Origin: an uncultured Polaribacter sp.
Lineage (GTDB): Bacteria; Bacteroidota; Bacteroidia; Flavobacteriales; Flavobacteriaceae
Assembly: GCA_938084845.1 (NCBI GenBank)
Contig: CALKEB010000023.1
Coordinates: 1 to 64,000, forward strand
Reading direction: 5' to 3'
DNA: 64,000 nucleotides
The notes beneath the pieces were generated by a model that was not told where the DNA came from, made no database searches, and worked only from the letters and a program-made list of their open reading frames with translations. Of this stretch, positions 44,598 through 51,631 are shown piece by piece; position 1 is the first letter of the stretch; each line of letters opens with the position of its first letter. A program made the position numbers and the translations under genes.

Positions 44598-44605
44598 TAT
44601 ATTTG
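44598..44605 (+). promoter_or_regulatory. blh promoter (-7 element) at the start codon
   Basis: TATATTTG followed by CAAT and then ATG at 44610: only four bases separate the element from the start codon. Transcription would begin at or within a base or two of the A of ATG, predicting a leaderless mRNA. Confidence 0.5.
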
Positions 44606-44609
44606 CAAT

Positions 44610-45503
44610 ATGAAAGATGAAATTTTTACATATTACCAAAATTTTATGATTTTTTTTACATTTTTACTGTTTTGGTTTGGTATTCAATTTGGAGAAATTG
44701 TAGAAGATTCATTTGCGTTTTTCCTAGTAATAACAATAGGTATACTTCATGGAGCCAATGACTTATTGATACTTTCTAAAAGAAATTTTTCCTCAAAGAA
44801 AAATGTTAATAAAAATTTACTTATTTATCTATTTATGATCACTTTATGTGTGATTTTGTTCTTTTTGAACTCTTTTTTAGCAATAATTACATTTATCATA
44901 ATTAGTGCGTTTCATTTTGGAGAGGAGCATTTTTCAGAAAAAATAAAACAAAATGGTATTGAACGTTATTTTTATTTTTTTATATATGGATTAATTGTTT
45001 TTGGAATGCTTTTTTACAATTCTGAAATACAACTAAAAGAAATAATGATAGATTTGGTAGGTATTTCTTTTAGTCCTTACCTTGTAAAGGTAATTTTACT
45101 TATTAGTATTTTATTGTTCTTATTAATGAGTGTTTATTTTTTCCTTAAGAAACAAACTTCTTTAAAAATAGTTGTTAGAGAAATTTTTTATTTAATGTTT
45201 CTTTTTTTGGTTTTTAAAACTACCTCTTTAATTTATGGATTTGCTATTTATTTTATTCTTTGGCATTCACTACCTTCTATACTACACCAGGTATTGTATT
45301 TATCAGGGGAGGTAAATAAGCAAACGGTTCTGAAATTTGTTAGAAAAGCACTTTTGTTTTGGGTAATTAGTGCCATTGGTATTTTATTACTTTATTTCTT
45401 AACACCATCATTAAAGTTTTTTTCTTCTAGCTTATTTGCTGTTTTATTTGCTGTTACAGCACCACATATGTGGGTAATGTCTACTATGAAGTCTACCGTG
45501 TAA
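44610..45503 (+). CDS. blh: Brp/Blh-family beta-carotene 15,15'-dioxygenase
   Basis: A 297-residue membrane protein with about eight hydrophobic segments and three histidine clusters typical of Blh: His47 in LHGANDLLIL, AFHFGEEHF and LWHSLPSILHQ. Blh cleaves beta-carotene to two retinal molecules, the chromophore of proteorhodopsin, divergently encoded next door. The ATG at 44610 is only four bases from a TATATTTG element; Met13 (44646) is the alternative start. Its last 11 bases overlap the yaaA gene tail on the other strand. Confidence 0.93.
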   Translation: MKDEIFTYYQNFMIFFTFLLFWFGIQFGEIVEDSFAFFLVITIGILHGANDLLILSKRNFSSKKNVNKNLLIYLFMITLCVILFFLNSFLAIITFIIISAFHFGEEHFSEKIKQNGIERYFYFFIYGLIVFGMLFYNSEIQLKEIMIDLVGISFSPYLVKVILLISILLFLLMSVYFFLKKQTSLKIVVREIFYLMFLFLVFKTTSLIYGFAIYFILWHSLPSILHQVLYLSGEVNKQTVLKFVRKALLFWVISAIGILLLYFLTPSLKFFSSSLFAVLFAVTAPHMWVMSTMKSTV

Positions 45504-46251
45504 AAACAAGTTCATTGTTTTTTGACATTTCTTCTGAGAACCTATAATCTTCTATATTAAAGTTTTTTAGTTCTTCTAAGGTGTTTACGTTGTTATCTAT
45601 AATATAACGTACCATAAGACCTCGCGCTTTTTTAGCATAGGTCATTATCGTTTTATATTCTCCATTCTTAAAATCTTTAAAAATTGGAGTAATCATCGGA
45701 ACTTTTAAAACTTTTTTAGGAATAACTTTAAAATATTCTGCACTCGCTAAATTAATTAACAATTCGTTTTCTTCCAATTCATTGTTTAAAGCATCTGCTA
45801 CAGTGTCATCCCAAAACTTGTAGAGGTTTTCTTTAGTTCCTATTTTTAACTTCGTACCCATTTCTAAACGGTAAGGTTGTATTAAATCTAAAGGCTTTAG
45901 AATGCCATACAGTCCAGATAAAATTCTAAGTTTATGTTGTAAATCAGGAATTTTTGATGCTTCGATAGTATTTACATTGATTCCCTGAAAAACAGCACCA
46001 GTAAATGCATAAATGGCTTGTTTTGCATTTTTTGTTGTGAATGGCAATGTCCAATCTTGATTCCTTTCATAATTCAATCTTGCCAAATCATCAGAAATAG
46101 ACATCAATGCAGACAATTTTTTCCTAGATAATGTTTTTAGTTTATTATTCAACTTTTTTGATTGATTTAAAAAAATTGGTTCGGTATGTAAATTTGTAGA
46201 GACTTTACTTTCGAAATCTAAAGATTTAGCAGGAGAAATAATAATTTTCAT
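45493..46251 (-). CDS. yaaA: YaaA-family (DUF328/UPF0246) protein
   Basis: A protein of about 252 residues of the YaaA family, linked to peroxide-stress protection in E. coli and able to bind DNA there. The favoured start is the ATG at 46251 (MKIIISPAKSLDFESK), which is the typical family N-terminus; the frame is open upstream to 46311 without support. Family blocks: FTGAVFQGINV, RILSGLYGILKPLDLIQPYRLEMG and ARGLMVRYII. Ends overlap the blh coding region by 11 bases, without a terminator between. Confidence 0.9.
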   Translation of the reverse strand: MKIIISPAKSLDFESKVSTNLHTEPIFLNQSKKLNNKLKTLSRKKLSALMSISDDLARLNYERNQDWTLPFTTKNAKQAIYAFTGAVFQGINVNTIEASKIPDLQHKLRILSGLYGILKPLDLIQPYRLEMGTKLKIGTKENLYKFWDDTVADALNNELEENELLINLASAEYFKVIPKKVLKVPMITPIFKDFKNGEYKTIMTYAKKARGLMVRYIIDNNVNTLEELKNFNIEDYRFSEEMSKNNELVFTR

Positions 46252-46392
46252 GAAATTGGCTTGAAGAAATTTATTTAATGTAAAAATACAAATGATTGGG
46301 ATAATCATCAAATAGAACTGTTATTTAAATTTGATAAAACTATTTATAAAATTGATTGAATTTTGAGTTTTGATTTTTTTTGCAGTCTATTT

Positions 46393-46419
46393 AAACTATA
46401 TCTATTATCTTGGGTCTAA
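46393..46419 (+). promoter_or_regulatory. ECF-type promoter, copy 1 (upstream of the sigma gene)
   Basis: AAAC (46393-46396), 17 bases ending in TTGG, then GTCTAA (46414-46419). AAC plus a GTC-type -10 at this spacing is the general pattern of ECF sigma promoters. It lies 24 bases before the sigma start codon, as expected for autoregulation. Two more copies with identical spacing follow at 46988 and 47699. Confidence 0.65.
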
Positions 46420-46443
46420 AGAATAGAACCTAACTAAAATACA

Positions 46444-46983
46444 TTGAGAAAAGACGCTGAACTTGTAAAAAAGTTGAAAGATCCTACACTAAAAGACCGT
46501 GCTTTTAGTAAGTTGCTTGATGTCTATCAAGAGGGTTTGTACTGGCATATTAGAAAAATTGTTCAAACTCATGAAAATGCAGATGATGTATTACAAAACA
46601 CCTTTATTAGGATCTATAAAAGTATAGGTAACTTTCAGGAAAAGAGTTCTTTAAATACTTGGATGTATAGAATTGCATACAATGAATCTATTCGTTTTTT
46701 AGAAAAAAACATTAAGAAAAGTTATCCAGATATTGAAGAGGTTTCAGAATCAAATTTAGCAGTTTTATTTGAAGATGAATATTTTGATGGAAATGATATT
46801 CAACGAAAATTAAATACTATTATTGAAGGTTTAAAGGAAAAACAAAAACTAGTTTTTCAAATGAAATATTTTGATAATTTAAGTTTTCGGCAAATTTCTG
46901 AAATTTTAGATATATCAGAAAGTACATTAAAATCAACGTATTATACTTGTGTTAAAATAATTGAAGAAAAAATAGTGACATAA
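46444..46983 (+). CDS. ECF-type RNA polymerase sigma factor
   Basis: A 179-residue sigma-70 family protein with only regions 2 and 4: region 2 (about 20-95) includes ENADDVLQNTFIRIYKSIGNF and LNTWMYRIAYNES; region 4 (about 125-175) has YFDNLSFRQISEILDISESTLKS, a helix-turn-helix. It begins with TTG at 46444; no ATG is near. The gene is preceded by its likely own-type promoter and followed within 42 bases by a putative anti-sigma gene carrying the same promoter motif. Likely controls the envelope cluster downstream. Confidence 0.9.
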   Translation: MRKDAELVKKLKDPTLKDRAFSKLLDVYQEGLYWHIRKIVQTHENADDVLQNTFIRIYKSIGNFQEKSSLNTWMYRIAYNESIRFLEKNIKKSYPDIEEVSESNLAVLFEDEYFDGNDIQRKLNTIIEGLKEKQKLVFQMKYFDNLSFRQISEILDISESTLKSTYYTCVKIIEEKIVT

Positions 46984-46987
46984 ATCC

Positions 46988-47014
46988 AAACTATTTTAAA
47001 GAAGTTGGGTCTAA
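46988..47014 (+). promoter_or_regulatory. ECF-type promoter, copy 2 (upstream of the putative anti-sigma gene)
   Basis: AAAC (46988-46991), 17 bases ending TTGG, GTCTAA (47009-47014). It starts five bases after the sigma stop and its -10 ends 10 bases before the next ATG, predicting a very short leader. Confidence 0.65.
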
Positions 47015-47024
47015 CTACTAAATT

Positions 47025-47681
47025 ATGAGAAAATCAAAAGAAAATAACGATAAAAATTGCTTTCTAAAAGAAAGTTTACAAAGTGATATTTCTAAACATC
47101 ATAAAGATTTTTTAGGAACAGATATTCCTGATAATTATTTTTCTACATTTAAACTTTCTATTTTAAATAAAATTAAATCAGAAAGTGATAAACTTAAATT
47201 TTTAAAAGAAGATTTTTCTGATATCAATCAAAATCATAAAGAGTATTTAGGAACTACTATTCCAGAAGGTTATTTTGAAAAATCTAAATTTTCTATTTTA
47301 GATAAAATTAAAGAAGAACTACAACCTAAAAAACAACTTTTTTTTTATATGCGTTCTCAATTTAGATATATATCAGCTGCATCTTTAGTTTTTATTTTAA
47401 GTCTAACAGTTTGGTTACAAAATTCAAATACACAAGAAGATTTTGATACTCCATATATAGAGTCATTTGCTTTTGAAGATGATGTTTTAATAAAATCTGT
47501 ATTAATTGATGATAAAGATGTAGATGCATTTGCTGATGCTACCTTATTTGATGAAGTTGTGGTAAAAGCAGAGCTTTCTGAACAAAAATTAGACAATTTA
47601 ATTTTAAATTCATTAATTTTAGAAGATTCATTATTAGATGATTATATGGATGAAAAGTTCATTGAAACAATTATTTTATAA
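47025..47681 (+). CDS. Putative anti-sigma factor with duplicated N-terminal motif
   Basis: A 218-residue single-span membrane protein. Residues 21-53 and 66-98 are tandem copies of one motif (19 of 33 identical; core LGTxIPxxYFxxxKxSILxKIKxE). A similar VPxxYF motif occurs once in many Bacteroidetes membrane proteins encoded next to ECF sigma genes. One membrane segment is at about 115-131, followed by about 85 acidic residues outside. Position directly after the sigma gene, with the same promoter, supports an anti-sigma role; I cannot prove sigma binding. Confidence 0.62.
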   Translation: MRKSKENNDKNCFLKESLQSDISKHHKDFLGTDIPDNYFSTFKLSILNKIKSESDKLKFLKEDFSDINQNHKEYLGTTIPEGYFEKSKFSILDKIKEELQPKKQLFFYMRSQFRYISAASLVFILSLTVWLQNSNTQEDFDTPYIESFAFEDDVLIKSVLIDDKDVDAFADATLFDEVVVKAELSEQKLDNLILNSLILEDSLLDDYMDEKFIETIIL

Positions 47682-47698
47682 AAAAATAAAAATTTTTC

Positions 47699-47725
47699 AA
47701 ACTATTTTAAAAATGTTGGTTCTAA
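47699..47725 (+). promoter_or_regulatory. ECF-type promoter, copy 3 (upstream of the repeat lipoprotein)
   Basis: AAAC (47699-47702), 17 bases ending TTGG, TTCTAA (47720-47725), 37 bases before the lipoprotein start. The first -10 base differs from copies 1 and 2. The flank CAAACTATTTTAAA is shared with copy 2, suggesting a recent duplication or strong constraint. Confidence 0.65.
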
Positions 47726-47762
47726 GTAAATAGAAACAATTAACAATTAAAACTCACATATT

Positions 47763-48638
47763 ATGAAAACTACAATTTCCAAAGACAACGTTTTAAAATC
47801 AAGTATTTTATTTTTTACAATTACTGCTTTTGTATTATCCGTTTTATTATTCACTTCATGTTCAGATTCTGAAGGAGTAGAAGTTACTGATGATACATCT
47901 TTAATAGAGAAAATTGAAAGCGCTTCAAAAACTTCAGTTGAAGCAGCTAGTTTACCATCAGCAACAGCATCAACTTTTAATGGAGAATTAGCAGATAGTT
48001 ATATTCAAAAAGTGGATTTAGCACAAGGATTAGGATTTAAAGTATCTATTGGAACTGATGATGTAACAAAGGAAGAAATTGATAGTGATGTTTTTTTTAC
48101 TATACAAGGAAGACAGCTAATTGATACAAGCGAAAAAAGAACAAGAAGAAGAAAGAAGTGTTTTGAATTTGTTTTTCCTATCGATTTTATAATGCCAGAT
48201 AATTCATCAATCACTTTAAATAGTAAACAAGACTGGGGGTTAATTAAAACTTGGTATGAAGAAAATCCTGATTTTTCAGTTAGACCAGAAATCGTTTTTC
48301 CTATTGATGTAACATTAAAAGAAGATGGTTCTACTCAAACATTAATAGATATTGATGAATTAAAAGCAGTCAAAAATTCTTGTAAGAAAGGAAAAGACAA
48401 AAGAAAATGTTTTAAATTAGTATTACCTGTGAGTTTTACTATGGAAGATGGAAGTGTAATAGAAGTTGCTAAAAGAGGTGATTTCATAAAGTTAAGAAGA
48501 TGGAAAAAACAAAATCCAGATGCTACTGTAAAACCAGCTTTAAATTTCCCTGTAGATATTCAATATAGAGATAAAACTACAGCTACTATTAATGATCAAA
48601 CTGAATATGAAGCAGCAAAAGAAAGTTGTTCAAATTAA
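47763..48638 (+). CDS. Lipoprotein built of internal repeats
   Basis: A 291-residue predicted lipoprotein (Cys33 in LLFTSCSDS). Residues about 131-208 and 214-290 are repeats that each open with CF and close with SC (Cys133/207 and Cys216/289), so each may be locked by a disulfide. Each splits again into two ~40-residue parts starting VFPID, VFPID, VLPVS and NFPVD, so four units in all. A basic RTRRRKK precedes them. No known function. It has the third ECF promoter copy directly upstream. Confidence 0.72.
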   Translation: MKTTISKDNVLKSSILFFTITAFVLSVLLFTSCSDSEGVEVTDDTSLIEKIESASKTSVEAASLPSATASTFNGELADSYIQKVDLAQGLGFKVSIGTDDVTKEEIDSDVFFTIQGRQLIDTSEKRTRRRKKCFEFVFPIDFIMPDNSSITLNSKQDWGLIKTWYEENPDFSVRPEIVFPIDVTLKEDGSTQTLIDIDELKAVKNSCKKGKDKRKCFKLVLPVSFTMEDGSVIEVAKRGDFIKLRRWKKQNPDATVKPALNFPVDIQYRDKTTATINDQTEYEAAKESCSN

Positions 48639-48701
48639 TTTGTACTTTAAAAGTTACAGAGCAATACTATTTCTTTTTTGAAATGATATAAATAAAAAAA
48701 A

Positions 48702-49178
48702 ATGAAATTAAAAAACATCATATTAACAGTTAGCTTTATAGGTTTGATGGTATTTAATACAACTTTTTTTGCTCAAGATTCTAATTATAATCTGATTAAA
48801 AAAGAGCTTACTCAAAAGCAAATAGATTTGTTAAAGAAAGAAAGAGAGGTTATGAAAACTAATCGTGAAGCTTTTAAAGCATCTTTAACTCAAGAACAGT
48901 TAGCTATTTTAAGAGATAAAACCAGTTCTAAATCAGAAATTAGAAAACGTTTGGTAGCTACTTTTTCTAGAAATCAGAAAAGTATGGTTCTAAACCAACA
49001 AGTTCGTTTACGTAAAACCAGAGAAAATTTTAGAAAAACATTAACTGGTGAGCAAAGAAAAATGCTTAAAGAACGAATTGATAAAATTAGAAACTCTAAA
49101 GACAGAGGAGAATTAAATGATGGTCCAAGAGTAAATAATGCAAATGGAGGAAAGAAAAAACGAAATAGGAGAAACTAG
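48702..49178 (+). CDS. Periplasmic LTxxQ-family protein
   Basis: A 158-residue exported helical protein (signal peptide ending near FFAQ) with three LTxxQ motifs: LTQKQ (36-40), LTQEQ (62-66) and LTGEQ (114-118). LTxxQ is the hallmark of the Spy/CpxP group of periplasmic chaperones and metal sensors. The C-terminus is strongly basic (GGKKKRNRRN). It is not preceded by an ECF promoter copy of its own; it probably shares the transcript from the lipoprotein gene. Confidence 0.78.
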   Translation: MKLKNIILTVSFIGLMVFNTTFFAQDSNYNLIKKELTQKQIDLLKKEREVMKTNREAFKASLTQEQLAILRDKTSSKSEIRKRLVATFSRNQKSMVLNQQVRLRKTRENFRKTLTGEQRKMLKERIDKIRNSKDRGELNDGPRVNNANGGKKKRNRRN

Positions 49179-49193
49179 TTTTTTTAGATATAT

Positions 49194-50096
49194 ATGATTG
49201 ATTTATATCAAGGACTAAAAAAAAGTTTAAAAGTTTTTGGGTTGTTATTGTTTTCAATAGCAACCTCTTTTTGTGCTTATGCACAAGAAGATAATTTAGA
49301 TGGTTTACTTGATGAACTTTTTTTTAATGATCAACAGTTTTTAGATGAATTGCTGGATAGTAATTTTTCTTACAATTCTTTATATACATCAGTATCTTAC
49401 AATAGCAATACTTATTTTTCAGGACGAGATTCTGGTATAGATCAATTTAATATAATTCCGCAAGTTTCATATTATCATTCCTCAGGATTTAATGCCACTG
49501 TTTCTGGGATTTATTATCAAAATTTTGATCCAAGTTGGGATTTTACAAGTGTTTCTGTAGGTTATTTTAATACATTAGACAAACAAAAAAAAATTATTTA
49601 TAATCTAGGATATACACATTTCTTTTATACTGATGGTTATGATGTTTTTACAAATTCATTAGATATTAGCCTAGGAATTAGAAACAAAAAACGAACAATT
49701 GGAACAACTATTGCAGGTGCATACCTATTTGGTACTGAAGAATCATATCAAATTGTTTCTAATACTTTTGCAAGTATTACTCTAATAAGAATACCAAATT
49801 TTGCTATAAGGTTTAGACCAAATATAAATTTTATTATTGCCAATCAAAGCATTACATTTGATACTGTTGTTATAAACTCATTATTAGGTCCAAGAATAAT
49901 AACTACAACTCTAAATGTTTTCGATTTATTAAATACTCAAATCACTTTTCCTATTTCCTTTTCAACCAATTCTTGGGATTTTGAATTAGGGTACAACTTA
50001 AATTTACCAAAAGCATTATCTAATGAAACTGATTTAACAACTACTGGTTTCTTTAATTTTTCTGTAGGCTATATGTTTGATTTGAATAATAAATAG
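49194..50096 (+). CDS. Outer-membrane beta-barrel protein (putative)
   Basis: A 300-residue exported protein with signal peptide (SIATSFCAYAQ) and an alternating-polarity pattern of strands over most of its length, ending FNFSVGYMFDLNNK, as in small barrels. Segment LDGLLDELFFNDQQFLDELL near the N-terminus is an acidic amphipathic helix. It starts 15 bases after the LTxxQ gene, which makes it part of the same set. Function unknown. Confidence 0.65.
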   Translation: MIDLYQGLKKSLKVFGLLLFSIATSFCAYAQEDNLDGLLDELFFNDQQFLDELLDSNFSYNSLYTSVSYNSNTYFSGRDSGIDQFNIIPQVSYYHSSGFNATVSGIYYQNFDPSWDFTSVSVGYFNTLDKQKKIIYNLGYTHFFYTDGYDVFTNSLDISLGIRNKKRTIGTTIAGAYLFGTEESYQIVSNTFASITLIRIPNFAIRFRPNINFIIANQSITFDTVVINSLLGPRIITTTLNVFDLLNTQITFPISFSTNSWDFELGYNLNLPKALSNETDLTTTGFFNFSVGYMFDLNNK

Positions 50097-50148
50097 AATC
50101 CTTTTTTATTTAATTAGTTAATCGTAATATTGCAATGTATAAATAGTT

Positions 50149-50475
50149 ATGGGAGCAACTAAAACAGAAATATTTACAGCGCAACAGAATCGTATTGCTT
50201 TAGTGGCTAAAGCTTTAGGGCACCCTGCAAGGATTGCTATTTTAGAATTTTTAATTAAACTAGAAAGTTGTTTTTGCGGAGATCTTGTAAAAGATATAGG
50301 TTTGGCACAACCCACTATTTCGCAACATTTAAAAGAACTTAAAAAAGTGGGGTTAATAAAAGGCACTATAGAAGGTACTAATGTTTGCTATTGTATTCAT
50401 GAAGAAAACTGGAAAGAAATTAGTGAATTATTAAGTGTGTTTCTAAACAAAAAGTCAAAGGGCACCTGTTGTTAA
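50149..50475 (+). CDS. arsR: ArsR-family transcriptional regulator
   Basis: A 108-residue winged-helix repressor with KALGHPARIAILEFL, the HTH region LVKDIGLAQPTISQHLKELKKVGLI, and a C-terminal TCC. Cysteines in ESCFCGDLV lie at the usual metalloid-sensing position of the ArsR HTH and may bind As(III). It begins an arsenic-like module (arsC-type phosphatase, DUF6428) with gaps of 18 and 11 bases. A near-consensus TAATATTG is upstream at about 50127. Confidence 0.85.
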   Translation: MGATKTEIFTAQQNRIALVAKALGHPARIAILEFLIKLESCFCGDLVKDIGLAQPTISQHLKELKKVGLIKGTIEGTNVCYCIHEENWKEISELLSVFLNKKSKGTCC

Positions 50476-50493
50476 CTAATTAAATTATTAAAA

Positions 50494-51099
50494 ATGAATT
50501 CTAAAATTAAAAATGTAATTCAAACCTTAAAAACTGATGTTCTATCATCAGAAAGAAAAACGGTGTTACAGCCTCTTATTGATTTTATTTCTCAAAAAAA
50601 ATCAGAAAATAAACCCATCCGAATTAATTTTATTTGTACCCATAATTCTAGAAGAAGTCATTTAGGGCAAATTTGGGCACAAACCATGGCAACATACTAC
50701 AAAGTAACTAATGTAACCACTTATTCAGGTGGTACAGAAGCAACTGCAATGTTTCCAAAAGTTGCTGAAATACTAATAGATCAGGGTTTTCATGTAAAAA
50801 AACTGTCTGAAACAAATAACCCTGTACATGCCATTTTATTTGATGAAAATTCGCACTCCATTATCGCTTTTTCTAAAAAATATAGTGACAATTTTAATCC
50901 ATTATCAGGTTTTGCTGCAATTATGACCTGTTCTCATGCTGATGGTAACTGCCCATTTATTGCAGGCGCAGAAAAAAGAATTCCTATTACTTATGAAGAT
51001 CCGAAATTGTTTGATAATACAGATCAACAGCATGAAAAATATGCTGAAAGAAGTTTACAAATAGCAACAGAAATGAAATACGTTTTTTCTAATATTTAA
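50494..51099 (+). CDS. Low-molecular-weight phosphatase-fold arsenate reductase-like protein
   Basis: A 201-residue protein. The signature CX5R motif is Cys48-Arg54 (ICTHNSRRS), and CSHADGNCPF supplies the additional cysteines used by thioredoxin-linked arsenate reductases. An extra N-terminal extension of about 40 residues precedes the fold. It would reduce As(V) to As(III), or be a phosphotyrosine phosphatase; context with arsR favours the former. Second gene of the module. Confidence 0.82.
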   Translation: MNSKIKNVIQTLKTDVLSSERKTVLQPLIDFISQKKSENKPIRINFICTHNSRRSHLGQIWAQTMATYYKVTNVTTYSGGTEATAMFPKVAEILIDQGFHVKKLSETNNPVHAILFDENSHSIIAFSKKYSDNFNPLSGFAAIMTCSHADGNCPFIAGAEKRIPITYEDPKLFDNTDQQHEKYAERSLQIATEMKYVFSNI

Positions 51100-51110
51100 A
51101 AAATTTTGTC

Positions 51111-51578
51111 ATGAAATTATCAAAAATAAAAACACAGTTAAAACAATTAAAAACAATTGGTTTTCAATTACCAAATGGTGAATTGGTCGCTCCTCATTTT
51201 CATGTAACTGAAGTAGGTAGGGTACAAAAAGATTTTATTGATTGTGGAGGTAAGGTTAGAAGTGAATCTGTAATTAATTTTCAATTATGGGAGGAAGAAG
51301 ATTATAATCATAGATTACATCCAGAAAAATTACTTAATATTATTGAAATGTCTGAAAAAATCTTTGATTTTGAAGACTTAGACATTGAAGTAGAGTACCA
51401 AGGAAAAGAAACTATTGGGAAATACAATTTAGATTTTGACGGAACTAACTTTTTGTTAACTTCTAAATTAACAGCTTGTTTGGCTTTAGACGCTTGTGGA
51501 ATTCCTGCTGAAAAACCAAGAATTAAAATATCAGATTTACAACATAATTCTTGTACTCCAGGTTCTGGTTGTTGTTAA
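51111..51578 (+). CDS. DUF6428 family protein
   Basis: A 155-residue protein of the DUF6428 type: LPNGELVAPHFHVTEVGRV near the N-terminus, SVINFQLWEEEDYNHRLHPEKLL in the middle and a cysteine-rich C-terminus CTPGSGCC. This family recurs next to arsR/arsC genes in Bacteroidetes, so a metalloid-related role is inferred; the reaction is unknown. No arsenite exporter (ACR3/ArsB) follows; the next element is a shared terminator. Confidence 0.75.
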   Translation: MKLSKIKTQLKQLKTIGFQLPNGELVAPHFHVTEVGRVQKDFIDCGGKVRSESVINFQLWEEEDYNHRLHPEKLLNIIEMSEKIFDFEDLDIEVEYQGKETIGKYNLDFDGTNFLLTSKLTACLALDACGIPAEKPRIKISDLQHNSCTPGSGCC

Positions 51579-51595
51579 AAAGGCTACTAAAAAAT

Positions 51596-51629
51596 AAAAC
51601 CCACTTTTAAAAAGTGGGTTTTATTTTTT
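51596..51629. terminator. Bidirectional terminator between DUF6428 and rluD-like gene
   Basis: AAAACCCACTTT (51596-51607) pairs with AAAGTGGGTTTT (51611-51622), a 12-bp stem with a three-base loop, followed by ATTTTT. The A-run on the other side lets it serve the converging pseudouridine synthase gene. Confidence 0.88.
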
Positions 51630-51631
51630 AT

